A DNA stretch of 64,000 nt from Pusillimonas sp. T7-7 (GCF_000209655.1 NC_015458.1:992001-1056000), one strand, 5' to 3'; numbered from the stretch's first letter, positions 28,960 through 41,108 are shown. A program made the numbers and translations. Notes: generated by a model from the sequence alone, not told the origin.

Positions 28960-29814
28960 ATGTCATCTTCAAACGAAATCCGTCCCGGGCAGTCTATTGA
29001 ACTGCTGAAGGAACTGCATATTCTTACGCGCGACGGGAAAATGAACCAAGACAGCCGCCGCAAGCTGAAGCAGGTGTATCACCTGTTTCAGTTCATCGAG
29101 CCGCTGTTGAAAACGTTGAAACAGGATCGCGAAGGCATTACTTTGGTGGATCACGGCGCCGGCAAGTCCTATTTGGGGTTCATTCTGTACGATCTGTTTT
29201 TCAAGCACTTGCAAGATGAATCGCATTTGTACGGTATAGAAACACGCGAAGAGCTGGTAAAGAGCGCCACCGACTTGGCGCGGCGCCTGGAATTTCCGGG
29301 CATGTCCTTTCTGAATCTCTCGGTGGCCGATTCCATTACATCGGATCGCCTGCCGGCCAAAGTAGACATGGTGACGGCGCTGCACGCCTGTAACACCGCT
29401 ACCGACGATGCAATACGATTCGCTTTGCACAAGCATGCCCAGTATATTGTTGTCGTTCCGTGCTGCCAGGCTGAAGTGGCCAAGGTGCTGCGCAGCAAAA
29501 AGGCCATGTCGCTGGGGGCTGGGGCGCTGGCAGAGCTGTGGCGCCACCCCCTGCATACGCGCGAGTTCGGCAGTCAGGCCACCAATGTATTGCGCAGCCT
29601 GCAATTGGAAGCCCATGGCTACCAGGTAACGGTCACCGAGTTGGTCGGCTGGGAGCATTCGATGAAAAACGAACTGATTATCGCCACCTATAAGAACCTG
29701 CCACGTCGCAAGGCAACAGAACGGCTTGATAATCTGTTGAATATGCTGGGCCTGGAAGAGATGCGTAGCCGGTTTTTTGCACCCGAGTCTGCGCCAGCCG
29801 AGCCGGTCGTTTAA
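28960..29814 (+). CDS. Class I SAM-dependent methyltransferase (Methyltransf_32-like)
   Basis: A protein of 284 residues. Motif I is TLVDHGAGKSYLGF at residues 61-74; a later VVPCCQAEV near residue 167 is typical of the Methyltransf_32 group. There is no signal peptide. Members are poorly characterised and the acceptor is unknown, though relatives are proposed to act on RNA or protein. It stands alone on the plus strand, 194 bases after the serine hydrolase operon. Confidence 0.85.
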   Translation: MSSSNEIRPGQSIELLKELHILTRDGKMNQDSRRKLKQVYHLFQFIEPLLKTLKQDREGITLVDHGAGKSYLGFILYDLFFKHLQDESHLYGIETREELVKSATDLARRLEFPGMSFLNLSVADSITSDRLPAKVDMVTALHACNTATDDAIRFALHKHAQYIVVVPCCQAEVAKVLRSKKAMSLGAGALAELWRHPLHTREFGSQATNVLRSLQLEAHGYQVTVTELVGWEHSMKNELIIATYKNLPRRKATERLDNLLNMLGLEEMRSRFFAPESAPAEPVV

Positions 29815-29866
29815 TAACGCGAATTTTTGGCGCTTGGGCGTGTGGCCAGGGCGCAAGCCTGGTCAG

Positions 29867-30346
29867 TCAGACGGGGTTCAGGCGTGATAACCGGGAAAGC
29901 AGCTTGTCTAGCTGGTTCGCAAAAGCTTTGCGGTCTGCCTGACTGAAACTTTTCGGGCCGCCTGTATCAATGCCGCTGCTGCGCAGTTCTTCCATCATGT
30001 CGCGGATGGTCAGCCTTTCCTTGATGGTTTCTGCAGAATAGAGTTCGCCACGCGGGTTCAGGGCAAGGGCTTTTTTCTCGAGTACTTCGGCGGCCAGGGG
30101 AATGTCGGCGGTAATCACAAGATCCCCCGGGCTGGCCTGCTCGACGATATAGGCATCGGCAACGTCGAACCCCCTGGGAACTTGACGCGCCTTGACGAAT
30201 TGCGACGGCGGCGTATTGAGCATCTGATTGGCCACCAGCGTTGTGGAAATCTTCCAGCGTTCCGCGGCCCGGTACAGGATGTCTTTGATGACTGCCGGGC
30301 AGGCATCGGCATCAACCCAGATTTGCATGGGCGGTCTGGTGGTCAT
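29867..30346 (-). CDS. YaiI/YqxD family protein (DUF188, UPF0178)
   Basis: A protein of 159 residues with [16 protein letters not shown] at residues 8-23, the hallmark of the DUF188 family, which has a PIN-like nuclease fold. Activity is unproven. The ATG at 30346 overlaps the stop of the XdhC gene by four bases, so it is translationally linked to the molybdenum-hydroxylase operon. It probably rides on that transcript without sharing its function. A start at 30328 (MQIWVDAD) is possible. Confidence 0.93.
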   Translation of the reverse strand: MTTRPPMQIWVDADACPAVIKDILYRAAERWKISTTLVANQMLNTPPSQFVKARQVPRGFDVADAYIVEQASPGDLVITADIPLAAEVLEKKALALNPRGELYSAETIKERLTIRDMMEELRSSGIDTGGPKSFSQADRKAFANQLDKLLSRLSRLNPV

Positions 30347-31359
30347 GGGCGATCAGCCTCTTGCCGCTGCTTGGCCTGAGCGACAGACAGCTCCTGGGGG
30401 ATACCCACTCCGTTCTTGACTGCAAGAATCTCAGCCATCACGCTGACAGCGATTTCGGCCGGTGTCTTGCTGTTAATGTAGATGCCCACGGGGCTGCGAA
30501 GGCGCGCTAATGATGCCTCCGTTTCGTCAAAGTGCTCGATCATCCGGGCGCGCCGGCTTTCGCTATTACGTCGTGAACCAATGGCGCCCACGTAGAACGC
30601 AGGACTATGAAGCGCCTCCAGCAGCGCCAAGTCGTCAAGCTTTGGATCGTGGCTTAGTGCGATGATGCAGCTGCGCTGATCAGGCTGGAACGTCACGACT
30701 GCATCATCGGGCATCTCGACTATTTTCTGCACGCCTTGCAACGACCAGGCATCCATGTATTCCGTTCGCGGATCGCATACCGCCGCAGAGAATCCACTGA
30801 ATAATGCCATCGTTGCCAGGTACTCCGTCAGCATGCCCGCCCCAATCAGCAACATACGGTATTCCGGACCAAAGACATTGGTAAGGTGTTTGCCATCAAA
30901 TTGCAGCGGCTCCGGTTCATCGGCATGCTCGAGGGTGACGCTTGCGTCGAGGCAGCAGACTGTACGGCGTACGAGCTCGCCGGTCTCCAGTCTTTGCACC
31001 AGTTCGTTCAAGGGTTCGTATTGGGGATCGAATTCCAACAACAGTTCCAGGGTGCCGCCGCAAGGCAGTCCGAATTGATGCGCTTCATCGGCGCTCACTC
31101 CATAGCGCACCATCTGCGGCACGCCAGCGGAAATGCCTCGTGTTTTGTGATCGCGGGTATAGCGGTAGATCAGATCATCCTCGATGCATCCACCAGAGAC
31201 TGAACCTACGGCGCGACCATCTTCGCGCAAGGCCATCATGGCTCCCACCGGCCGTGGCGAAGAGCCCCAGGTGCGGATGACGGTCGCGAGCAGTGCGTGA
31301 TGACCGGCAGCGCGCCAGTCCCGCATTGTGCGCAAGACGCTGACATCAATGCTTTCCAT
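30343..31359 (-). CDS. XdhC/CoxI family molybdenum cofactor-inserting protein
   Basis: A protein of 338 residues. The N-terminal XdhC_CoxI domain includes [15 protein letters not shown] and [12 protein letters not shown] with the conserved Cys; the C-terminal XdhC_C Rossmann domain starts at [14 protein letters not shown] near residue 190. XdhC proteins bind the finished molybdenum cofactor, assist its sulfuration and hand it to the apo-hydroxylase. It belongs to the same operon as the molybdenum and iron-sulfur subunits and the cytidylyltransferase, as expected for maturation. Confidence 0.92.
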   Translation of the reverse strand: MESIDVSVLRTMRDWRAAGHHALLATVIRTWGSSPRPVGAMMALREDGRAVGSVSGGCIEDDLIYRYTRDHKTRGISAGVPQMVRYGVSADEAHQFGLPCGGTLELLLEFDPQYEPLNELVQRLETGELVRRTVCCLDASVTLEHADEPEPLQFDGKHLTNVFGPEYRMLLIGAGMLTEYLATMALFSGFSAAVCDPRTEYMDAWSLQGVQKIVEMPDDAVVTFQPDQRSCIIALSHDPKLDDLALLEALHSPAFYVGAIGSRRNSESRRARMIEHFDETEASLARLRSPVGIYINSKTPAEIAVSVMAEILAVKNGVGIPQELSVAQAKQRQEADRP

Positions 31360-31414
31360 TCAATTGTTCCTTATTTCCTTACCGGATCAAACGCATGTGT
31401 TGGCTGTGCCAGCC

Positions 31415-32017
31415 TTACACCGATGATGGGTGGTGAAGCTGCAGGGCCAGCATTTCCTCGGCCTGTAACAGCTTGTCAAGTGTATCGATATCTGCGGTGA
31501 TTCCCGGATCGTCAAGATGCAGCTCCTGTACTGAGCCATCTTGTTGATACCGGCGCAGGATCGAGGCCGCACCGGTATCGCCGCGAAGCTTGGTCAGCTC
31601 CTTGAAACACTCGGCTCGAAAGCCGACGGGGTGGCCACGCTGTCCGTTCCAGAACGGTGCGACTACTGGCTGCGCAGCCAGTCCCCGTGCCACTTGCAAC
31701 AGGCTTTGAGCACGGACCAGCGGCAGATCGCCCGGCAGGATCAACCAGCCGCTGGCATCCGGCGTGGCGCCTATGCCTCGGGCAATGGAATCACCCATGC
31801 CCAATGAATCCGTGCACGCCGCTTGCTCGGGATATACGACATGGCAATCCAGACCCGAGGCGGCGACGGTGCGCAGTATGCGTTCAAGCACGGTCATGCC
31901 GCCGAGCACGGCATCCAGCTTATGCACCGTGCCCCCAGACGCCCGAAAACGACGGCCTTGACCTGCGGCCAAGACTATCACGACGGGCAATCCGGCCTTG
32001 GCTTTTATGCCAACCAT
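31415..32017 (-). CDS. Molybdopterin cytidylyltransferase-like nucleotidyltransferase (MocA/MobA-like)
   Basis: A protein of 200 residues with the nucleotide-binding VIVLAAGQGRRFRASGG near the N-terminus and LILPGDLPLV near residue 95, typical of MobA-like transferases of the MocA type. Such enzymes attach CMP to the molybdenum cofactor to give the MCD form used by many bacterial hydroxylases. The gene lies seven bases after the Mo subunit and 55 before XdhC, consistent with cofactor supply for that enzyme. Confidence 0.9.
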   Translation of the reverse strand: MVGIKAKAGLPVVIVLAAGQGRRFRASGGTVHKLDAVLGGMTVLERILRTVAASGLDCHVVYPEQAACTDSLGMGDSIARGIGATPDASGWLILPGDLPLVRAQSLLQVARGLAAQPVVAPFWNGQRGHPVGFRAECFKELTKLRGDTGAASILRRYQQDGSVQELHLDDPGITADIDTLDKLLQAEEMLALQLHHPSSV

Positions 32018-32023
32018 ACAGGC

Positions 32024-34293
<2,270 letters not shown>

Positions 34294-34294
<1 letters not shown>

Positions 34295-34761
34295 TACTTG
34301 CTCCCCGCCAGGTGGTTGGCCGCCTGCTGGATGGCGGTGCGGATGCGCGGATAGGTGCCGCAGCGGCAGATATTTCCACTCATCGCGTCATCGATCTGAT
34401 CTTCGGTGGGCGCGGGCGTAGCCTTAAGCAAGCTTACTGCCGACATGATTTGCCCTGCCTGGCAATAGCCGCACTGGGCAACATTGTTCTCGATCCAGGC
34501 CTGCTGCACTGCTTGGCCGATTTGGTCTGTTTCCATACCTTCGATGGTCGAGATATCACGCCCGGCAACGGCCGAGATGGGGGTGACACAGGCCCGGATG
34601 GGCTGGCCGTCCATGTGTACTGTACAGGCGCCGCACAGCGCCATGCCACAGCCGAATTTGGTGCCGGTCATGCCCAGCTCATCGCGCAGCACCCATAGCA
34701 AGGGCATGTTGTCGGGGACGTTTACGTCCTTGGCTTGGCCGTTAACTTGAAGTCGTGTCAT
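34294..34761 (-). CDS. [2Fe-2S] subunit of molybdenum hydroxylase (isoquinoline 1-oxidoreductase alpha-like)
   Basis: A protein of 155 residues starting MTRLQVNGQ at 34761; the frame extends to 34956 but that part overlaps the dehalogenase gene. The N-terminal ferredoxin cluster motif is [10 protein letters not shown] and the C-terminal cluster uses CGYCQAGQ and CRCGTYPRI. It passes electrons from the molybdenum site. It lacks a signal peptide, as expected if it is carried out by the Tat signal of its partner. Its start overlaps the end of the dehalogenase gene by 20 bases. Confidence 0.94.
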
Positions 34762-35506
34762 GGTGAGATCCTGGCTTGGGTGGGGAAAGGAGGCTGAGGC
34801 AAGACGAAACCTGGTCAGCAAGGCCATTGAAGTCGCTTGCGATGATATCCCAGTCTTCGCTGGGTTCAAGGTCTGTGGTCTGGTTCGCACCATGCTCGGT
34901 CTTTCGTGCAACAAAGGCTGTGGAAAGGCCGCATTGGCGCGCAGCATGCAAGTCATTGTTGTGTGCCGCCACCATGCATACCTCTTGCGGCTCCAGGCCG
35001 AGGATCTCGACCATGCGTGTATAGGCTGGGGGTGAGGGCTTATAGGCCTGTGTCACTTCAGCGCCCAGAATGGCATCCCAGGGAATATGAGCCCGCTTGG
35101 CCATATTCACCATTAATGCAATATTGCCGTTCGAGGCGGGGGCAATGATGTGATTGCGCTTGAGCCGCGTAAGACCGGTGACGACATCGGGCCAGGGATC
35201 CAGCCGGTGCCAGGCCGAATTGAGTCGTGCAAGTGCATCGGCATCCAGCTTGGCAAGGTCAACGTCGTAGTTGCGAAGTACGATCTCGAGATTCTCGCGG
35301 TGCAGGATATCCAATCGGGTGAAGGGCCGCTTGCCGCTGCGGCATGCCTCCATTGCCGGTTGATATAAATTGCGCCACGAGTCCGCGAACTGGTAAGAGT
35401 CGATTTTTGAAAGGCCGTATCGGGAAAAAAACTCCGAGGCTTCGCGCGCTATTCCTTTGCGCCAATCTACGACAGTACCAAATACATCGAAACAGAACGC
35501 TTTCAT
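34742..35506 (-). CDS. Haloacid dehalogenase type II (HAD superfamily)
   Basis: A protein of 254 residues. [10 protein letters not shown] at residues 6-15 holds the nucleophile Asp7 in the form used by L-2-haloacid dehalogenases; the cap domain and a later [11 protein letters not shown] motif II and [11 protein letters not shown] motif fit. Type II enzymes remove halide from L-2-haloalkanoic acids, although some have other substrates. It is the first gene of the molybdenum-hydroxylase operon, with a 20-base overlap to the next, so the pathway may involve a halogenated compound (inference). Confidence 0.9.
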   Translation of the reverse strand: MKAFCFDVFGTVVDWRKGIAREASEFFSRYGLSKIDSYQFADSWRNLYQPAMEACRSGKRPFTRLDILHRENLEIVLRNYDVDLAKLDADALARLNSAWHRLDPWPDVVTGLTRLKRNHIIAPASNGNIALMVNMAKRAHIPWDAILGAEVTQAYKPSPPAYTRMVEILGLEPQEVCMVAAHNNDLHAARQCGLSTAFVARKTEHGANQTTDLEPSEDWDIIASDFNGLADQVSSCLSLLSPPKPGSHHDTTSS

Positions 35507-35579
35507 CTTCGTGCTCCGCCAGTGGGCTGGGTAATGAATAGATCATAACCGCAGTGAAGCACTGGCGGAACGCACGTTC

Positions 35580-35771
35580 TTAATTCTTGTCGGATTTATG
35601 CTCGGGTTTATGTTTGGTTTTTGTGGCCGCCAAGTCGTGCAGTTCTTTTTTGCTCATGGACTCGTACATGGATTTGGCGGGTCCCTTCAGTTCACTGACT
35701 TTTTTATCGCCTTCTTTGGCGGCCAATGCGATGCCGGCCGCCTGTTGCTGGGATTTGGATTTTGCTGGCAT
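35580..35771 (-). CDS. DUF3008 family small basic protein
   Basis: A lysine-rich protein of 63 residues, MPAKSKSQQQAAGIALAAK at the start and KGPAKSMYESMSKKEL in the middle, the signature of DUF3008. These are small abundant proteins of unknown role, seen with stress-response genes. It has its own start context and stands between the dehalogenase and an unknown 88-residue protein on the same strand. Confidence 0.9.
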   Translation of the reverse strand: MPAKSKSQQQAAGIALAAKEGDKKVSELKGPAKSMYESMSKKELHDLAATKTKHKPEHKSDKN

Positions 35772-35799
35772 GATGAAGTTCCTTGCTTAATTGAATACC

Positions 35800-36066
35800 T
35801 TAGTTTTGGACAAAGTCACCACTGCCCAACTCTGTTACACCATCGGTTGGTGTATTCAGCGATTGCTCAACCGCTCGGGTGATTTGTTCACGTCCACGTT
35901 CAAATGCATCCAGCAGCTCGCTGGCGGTGCTGCCTTGAGCACCCAATGTTTCCGTCAAAGCTTCAGAAGATATTTCAAAGACACGATTTTCACTCTTGTT
36001 TTTCCAGTTAAAACGGATGTATCCGTCTTGGTACTTTGCTTGGGTTATCTTGGCAAACTCGCCCAT
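35800..36066 (-). CDS. Small uncharacterised protein, DUF1488-like
   Basis: A protein of 88 residues. The order of features (a strand-rich start with YIRFNWKN, VFEISSEALTETLG, LLDAFERGREQI, ending in DGVTELGSGDF) resembles DUF1488 proteins, which have an ISxEAL and a final L-x-x-x-DF pattern. The match is from memory of the family pattern and is not strong. No catalytic motif is seen. It lies 28 bases upstream of the DUF3008 gene and may be co-transcribed. Confidence 0.65.
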   Translation of the reverse strand: MGEFAKITQAKYQDGYIRFNWKNKSENRVFEISSEALTETLGAQGSTASELLDAFERGREQITRAVEQSLNTPTDGVTELGSGDFVQN

Positions 36067-36245
36067 AGTGCTCTCCGGGATTAATACGTGCCTATAACCG
36101 AGAGCAAGCTACGTGCCATGCGTTGACCAGTGTTGTGCGGCACGCAAGCTCAGTCCAAAGGGCGGAGCAGAAAATAGGGAATCAGATCAATGAATGGGCA
36201 TGAAGATTGCATACCGGTTCTACGACTACTGGAACAAAATTCATT

Positions 36246-36731
36246 TCAATATTTCTTCAAGACGCTTACATCACCCGAAGCTTCCATGTATGCACGGCGT
36301 ACCAAAGAAATATCGTCGACTCCCTGCAAGCGTAATTGCTCCATCAATTCCTCTTTGCTCACGTACTCTCGTCTCATACCATGCAACTGGAACTGCCCGT
36401 CTTTGATCAGTGCCACGCGGCCCGGTTCCAGAAAGCGTCTGGAAGCGGGAAACAAATAGGCAACGCGATTGGAAGCGGCGCTCCAGAAAACGAGGGTAAA
36501 TACAAGCACTGCGCCATCAGAGACGCTCTTGTACTCGCCCGCCATTGCATTCTGGGCTGCGTCGGCGATCAGAACCAGCAACAGCATATCGGAGGGCCCC
36601 AAGGAGCCCATGTCTCGCCGGCCGGATATACGTAACAAGATGAAGATCAGCCAATAGATTATGGTGCCTCGAAGCACGAGCTCCCACGGAGACATTGAGA
36701 ATGCGAGCATTCCGTTCCAATCTATTTCCAT
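36246..36731 (-). CDS. DUF421/YetF family membrane protein
   Basis: A protein of 161 residues with about three hydrophobic segments in its first 90 residues (ELVLRGTIIYWLIFILLRI, MLLLVLIADAAQ, AVLVFTLVFWSAAS) and RISGRRDMGSLGPSDML between the first two. The C-terminal half, GRVALIKDGQFQLHGMRRE then MEQLRLQGVDDI, is the YetF cytoplasmic domain. Function is unknown. It is divergent from the inhibitor-family lipoprotein gene. Confidence 0.88.
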   Translation of the reverse strand: MEIDWNGMLAFSMSPWELVLRGTIIYWLIFILLRISGRRDMGSLGPSDMLLLVLIADAAQNAMAGEYKSVSDGAVLVFTLVFWSAASNRVAYLFPASRRFLEPGRVALIKDGQFQLHGMRREYVSKEELMEQLRLQGVDDISLVRRAYMEASGDVSVLKKY

Positions 36732-36831
36732 TGCAGTATCCGCTTATAAGATGATTTTGCTGGCAATCCCAGCAATAAGCGTGCCTGTAGAAAATGAAGT
36801 CAATGACGGATCATTGTGGCAAAATCCATTT

Positions 36832-36857
36832 GAAGGCGTCTGCACTCAGACGCCTTC
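36832..36857 (+). promoter_or_regulatory. Perfect hairpin in the leader of the I78 lipoprotein gene
   Basis: GAAGGCGTCTG and CAGACGCCTTC form an 11-bp stem with a CACT loop, ending four bases before the AAGGAGG ribosome-binding site at 36861-36867. There is no T-tract, so it is more likely an RNA element of this gene than a terminator. Confidence 0.5.
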
Positions 36858-36871
36858 ACCAAGGAGGTCTT

Positions 36872-37171
36872 ATGCTTACCCGTACGTTATCGATATTTGC
36901 AACAACCCTCGCGCTGGCCGCGTGTTCATCCGTTGATTTGGGCGAACCGAAGGCAGATACGATGCCAGGCGCCTGCAACGCCGACAAGGCATCGCATGTT
37001 ACCGGCAAGCACATTTCACCTGAACAGGAGCAAGAGGCATTGCAAAGCAGCGGGGCTGCAACGCTTCGGGTAATACGACCCGGTCAGGCAATAACCCGTG
37101 ACTACCGTGCCGACCGGTTGAATTTGCAACTGAACGATTATGACACTGTAGTAAGGGCGTATTGCGGCTAG
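36872..37171 (+). CDS. Peptidase inhibitor I78 family lipoprotein
   Basis: A protein of 99 residues. The ATG at 36872 follows AAGGAGG; the frame reaches back to 36794 through the hairpin. A lipobox LAAC ends the signal peptide, so it should be a periplasmic or outer-membrane lipoprotein. The mature part has CNADKASHVTGK and ends TVVRAYCG, with the VIRPGQAITRDYRADRLN reactive-site region of I78 inhibitors, which block serine proteases such as subtilisin. Confidence 0.9.
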   Translation: MLTRTLSIFATTLALAACSSVDLGEPKADTMPGACNADKASHVTGKHISPEQEQEALQSSGAATLRVIRPGQAITRDYRADRLNLQLNDYDTVVRAYCG

Positions 37172-37315
37172 AAAAAGACATTCATATGACCAGGTATGGC
37201 ATCAAAATTGCTGGCTTCCTCAAGTGTGAGCCTGCCGATCAGATTTGATGCCTTAACGTCGTTAACTGGCCGGAAGTAGCGCGACGCTACCAGCTTGCAT
37301 TGGCCTGATGCCGGC

Positions 37316-37666
37316 CTAGCCGCAGGCCGGTATCCACACCAGTGGGATGGTTTCCCAAACCACCGCCAAGGCCGAGAGGAGGCTGAGTGTGGCGGCCAGC
37401 CATGGAAGAAATTTCGGGTTGCCCATGTGAGGCATGCGTTTGCGCCAGCACAGATGGGTAGCTGCCATGACGGTGAGCGCCAGTACGCCGGCCGTAAGGA
37501 TTATCCACATAGAAATGGGCATGTTCAGCCAATTGATCTGCAGGGCAGGGCGGGCGCAAACCAGGCCGTGCCAGGCGTAGATAAATAAAAAATGCGCTGC
37601 CCAGATCAGTGGTCCGGCAAGCATGAACAGAAATGTGCGTGTAAAGTTGCTTTGCATGCAGATCAC
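37316..37666 (-). CDS. Small membrane protein of the caa3 oxidase locus
   Basis: A protein of 116 residues with three hydrophobic segments (FLFMLAGPLIWAAHFLFIYAW, then a stretch around MWIILTAGVLALTVMA, then FLPWLAATLSLLSALAVVW). It starts at GTG 37666, which overlaps the stop of the oxidase subunit I+III gene in GTGA; ATG 37657 is an alternative. I do not recognise a named family. Its position at the end of the oxidase operon suggests an accessory or fourth subunit. Confidence 0.7.
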   Translation of the reverse strand: MICMQSNFTRTFLFMLAGPLIWAAHFLFIYAWHGLVCARPALQINWLNMPISMWIILTAGVLALTVMAATHLCWRKRMPHMGNPKFLPWLAATLSLLSALAVVWETIPLVWIPACG

Positions 37667-40209
37667 CCAAGCAGGCGGGGAAAACCGTGTATTAATCCCA
37701 GAGCAAGCAAGCCCTGGGCTACCGTGTAGTGCCAGAGCACCATGGTGTTGTCGTAGCAGGCGCGGCGGGCAGGTGCGAGCCTCCCGGCTAGGGAACGCCC
37801 CAGTGTAAACATGCCCATATAAACCAGTACAGTCATCAGCACGCCTTGCAGGCCAATCACGGCATAGACCGAAGCGGCATAGGCGCTGTCTTGCGGACGC
37901 ATCCCATTTTGCCAGTGGCCATATGCTTCAAGGGCTATGGCGCCAGTCAGCATGACAATTGATATCAATAGCCCCAGCTGCAGCGGCCCCTTCCGTTCAT
38001 GCTCCAGTTGACGCCCGCTCCAGGCCAGCATCATGCTGCTGGTGAGGAACAGGCAGGCGCCAGCCAGTGGATACGACAGGGCTGGAAGCCGGATGGCCTG
38101 GCGCCATATTTCCGGTGATGTCGTCCACAAGAATAGATAAGCGAACGACAGGGAACTGAAGATGCTCACGCAAACCATGATAAGCATGATCATGGCCCAC
38201 CAGGAGTGGGAGGCGCAGCCATGAGCGGATACTGGCAGGCGTATTCCGCCACCGATATCGACGGTCTGGTGCTCGGGACTCATGTCTGCGGCCCACAGCC
38301 AGCGCCATATCATTATCAGCGCAAGCAGGCCGCAGGCACCCGCCAAGGCTTCCTGCTTGAAGGTCAGAAGCAGAAAGAAGCCAGCTGTGCCGACGGCTGC
38401 CGCAAAGGGTGACCAGCCTGGGCCGGGAAGTTCGAGCAGATACTGCGGGCGGGCCTCGACGGCGCTCGTAACAATGGAGGAACGCCGACCTGTTGGCGCA
38501 TTGGGCAGGTAATAGCGTCCCGCTTCGACGTCCGAACTCAGATCGGGCTGGTCCCACAGGGGCTCGCGGCTGCTTATGTATGGAACGCTGCGCAGGCCAT
38601 ACGACTGAGTAGGCAACCATTCCAGCGTGCCTGCCTGCCAGACGTTGCCGGCATTTTTTTGATTGTCAGGCCGAAAATTGCACGCGAGGTCATATAGAAA
38701 AATCAGTACGCTGACGGCGATCATATAGGCGCCAATCGTAGATGCCATATTCAGCATCTCCCAGCCGTTGTCGGCCGGATAGGTATAAACACGTCGAGGC
38801 ATGCCTGCCAGGCCGGTAAAGTGCATGGGAAAGAAGCTGATATTGAATCCAGTGAACATCAACCAGAAACTCCATCGGCCAAGCCTGTCGGACAGGGCAC
38901 GGATGCTGATGAACGGAGCCCAGTAATAAAAGGCCGCAAACAAGGGGAATACCATGCCTCCGAACAACACATAATGAAAATGCGCCACAATGAAATAAGT
39001 GTCATGAGTTTGCAGGTCGAATGGAATGACCGCCACCATTACGCCGGTAAGGCCGCCTAGAACGAAAATGAAAAAAAAGCCCAGGATGAACAGCATAGGG
39101 ACTTTGATCGGGCGCAGGCGCACTGCGGCGGCAATGGTGGCTATCCAGGCAAACACCTGTATACCGGTAGGTATGGACACCGCCATGCTTGCGGCAGAGG
39201 CGAAGCTCAGCGAAAGTTGCGCAATACCCGTTGCGTACATGTGATGTACCCACAGGCCAAAGCTCAGGAAACCGGTGGCGACCACCGCCAGTACGATCAG
39301 GCGGTAGCCCACCAGGCGTACGCCAGCCATCGCGGGAATGATCATCGATACCATGCCGGCGCCGGGCAGGAAGATAATATAGACTTCGGGGTGGCCGAAA
39401 AACCAGAACAGGTGCTGCCACAACAGCGGGTCGCCTCCTTTATCGGCCATGAAAAACGGCATGCCAAAGGCGCGCTCAAGCTCCAATAACGCGGTGGCGA
39501 CAATAACAGCGGGAAACGCAATGATCACCATCCCCGAAAATACCAGCATCACCCAGGCAAAAATCGGCATCTTGTCCAGCGTCATGCCAGGCGCGCGAGT
39601 GCGCAGAATGCCGATTGCCAGTTCGATGGCGCCGGCGATGGCAGATATTTCAATAAAGCCAATACCGAGAAGCCAGAGATCGGCATTGAGCTCGGGTGCG
39701 TAGGTTGAACTGGTCAGCGGCGGATACATGAACCAGCCGCCTTCAGGTGCCAAGCCAAAAAAAATACTGCAAAAGAAAACGAGGCCGCCCAGAGCGTAGG
39801 CCCAATAGGCATAGGCGGATAAGCGTGGAAAAGGCAAATCACGCGCCCCCAGCATATTGGGCAACAACAGCATCGCTATCGCTTCGACCGCCGGCACGGC
39901 AAACAGAAACATCATGACTGTGCCGTGCATGGTGAACAATTGGTTGTAGAGTTCATGGCCAATCAAATCATTCTCCGCTACGGCAAGCTGCGTGCGCATC
40001 AGAATGGCCAGAACACCGGCAAGCAAAAAGAATAGGAACGCCGTGCCGATATAGAGCAGTCCGACGTGCGTATTGTTGACGACGGTGATCGCACGCCAGC
40101 CTCGGGGACGCTGCCAGATGTCCAGCAGTTTTTGCTCTTCGTCTGGAGGGCGGGGCAATGGGTTGGGCAGCGCGCGCGGCTCGATCGGTGTTGAGTTCAT
40201 AGGCATCAC
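37663..40209 (-). CDS. Cytochrome c oxidase subunit I+III fusion (caa3-type)
   Basis: A fused protein of 848 residues. The first 560 or so residues are subunit I with heme and copper ligands in HGTVMMFLF, WFFGHPEVYI, GLWVHHMYATG and HDTYFIVAHFHYVLFGG. After a linker (about 560-630) the remainder is a subunit III-like helical region ending in LVYMGMFTLGRS and LWHYTVAQGLLALGLI. I+III fusions are known in caa3 oxidases. The start, MMPMNSTPIEP, overlaps the stop of the subunit II gene. It reduces oxygen to water in the inner membrane and pumps protons. Confidence 0.95.
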   Translation of the reverse strand: MMPMNSTPIEPRALPNPLPRPPDEEQKLLDIWQRPRGWRAITVVNNTHVGLLYIGTAFLFFLLAGVLAILMRTQLAVAENDLIGHELYNQLFTMHGTVMMFLFAVPAVEAIAMLLLPNMLGARDLPFPRLSAYAYWAYALGGLVFFCSIFFGLAPEGGWFMYPPLTSSTYAPELNADLWLLGIGFIEISAIAGAIELAIGILRTRAPGMTLDKMPIFAWVMLVFSGMVIIAFPAVIVATALLELERAFGMPFFMADKGGDPLLWQHLFWFFGHPEVYIIFLPGAGMVSMIIPAMAGVRLVGYRLIVLAVVATGFLSFGLWVHHMYATGIAQLSLSFASAASMAVSIPTGIQVFAWIATIAAAVRLRPIKVPMLFILGFFFIFVLGGLTGVMVAVIPFDLQTHDTYFIVAHFHYVLFGGMVFPLFAAFYYWAPFISIRALSDRLGRWSFWLMFTGFNISFFPMHFTGLAGMPRRVYTYPADNGWEMLNMASTIGAYMIAVSVLIFLYDLACNFRPDNQKNAGNVWQAGTLEWLPTQSYGLRSVPYISSREPLWDQPDLSSDVEAGRYYLPNAPTGRRSSIVTSAVEARPQYLLELPGPGWSPFAAAVGTAGFFLLLTFKQEALAGACGLLALIMIWRWLWAADMSPEHQTVDIGGGIRLPVSAHGCASHSWWAMIMLIMVCVSIFSSLSFAYLFLWTTSPEIWRQAIRLPALSYPLAGACLFLTSSMMLAWSGRQLEHERKGPLQLGLLISIVMLTGAIALEAYGHWQNGMRPQDSAYAASVYAVIGLQGVLMTVLVYMGMFTLGRSLAGRLAPARRACYDNTMVLWHYTVAQGLLALGLIHGFPRLLG

Positions 40210-41108
40210 TTGAGACTGTCCATGTATTGTGCGATTGCCCGCAGATTCTCGCCCGTCAGTTGGTCAAATGACGGCATTTGATTGCCGGGCTTGATGTGTT
40301 GGCTACCGGCAATCCAGCCGGCCAGAGCGCCGATCGTGTTCGGCAGCACGCCAGCCGCCAGTGATGAGCGGCTGCCGACATGCGTGAGATCGGGACCCAG
40401 TGTGCCGGTGGCGTTGACGCCTCGGACGGTATGGCATTGGGTGCAAGCCTGCATGAAGATCTGCTTTCCGACCTGGAGGGTTGCATTGGCCGGTTCCATT
40501 GCCGGGAGGCGCTGCGCAGCCACCCACGCCTGGAATTCTTCCACGGTGACAGCCCGTAGGTCGAACATCATCTTTGCGTGCTGCGCCCCGCAATATTCCG
40601 CGCACTGGCCACGGTACAGTCCAGGTTGCCGCACTTGCACACGCAAGAGGTTCACATGGCCTGGGATCATGTCCAGCTTGCCCGCCAGCTTCGGCGCCCA
40701 GAAGCTATGAATTACGTTGTCTGATGTGAGCACAAGGTCCACGGGCACACCGACTGGAATGCGAATGTCGTTCGCTGTCTCGAACAACAACTGGCCATTC
40801 TGGTCAAGGTAGCGCAGCCTCCACCACCACATCTCTCCCACAACCTCAATGCGCACGGCCGGCGGCGTATCGGTCCGGGCCATGCGTGCCGTCACAGCAA
40901 AGGAATAAGCAAGCAGGGCACTCAACACCGCTACCGGAAAAATGACGCCTGCGCCGATAATGAGCCAGCGTCGGCTCAATGGCCTGCGTACTTGTGCAGA
41001 GCCATAAAGGGCAAATCCCAGTGTGCCAAGGACAAGCACGAAAATGACGGCAGCGCCGGCGAACATCACCCAAGTGAGTTCTGCGGTCTGAGTAGCGTGA
41101 AAAGACAT
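40206..41108 (-). CDS. Cytochrome c oxidase subunit II with fused cytochrome c domain
   Basis: A protein of 300 residues from ATG 41108 (MSFHATQTAEL), with ATG 41120 as an alternative; longer extensions run into the divergent cytochrome gene. Two transmembrane helices are followed by the CuA domain with the ligand set in GQCAEYCGAQHAKMMF, then a cytochrome c domain with CTQCH and a distal Met in GNQMPSF. This defines a caa3-type oxidase. It accepts electrons from soluble or membrane cytochromes c, perhaps the two encoded divergently. Confidence 0.95.
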   Translation of the reverse strand: MSFHATQTAELTWVMFAGAAVIFVLVLGTLGFALYGSAQVRRPLSRRWLIIGAGVIFPVAVLSALLAYSFAVTARMARTDTPPAVRIEVVGEMWWWRLRYLDQNGQLLFETANDIRIPVGVPVDLVLTSDNVIHSFWAPKLAGKLDMIPGHVNLLRVQVRQPGLYRGQCAEYCGAQHAKMMFDLRAVTVEEFQAWVAAQRLPAMEPANATLQVGKQIFMQACTQCHTVRGVNATGTLGPDLTHVGSRSSLAAGVLPNTIGALAGWIAGSQHIKPGNQMPSFDQLTGENLRAIAQYMDSLK

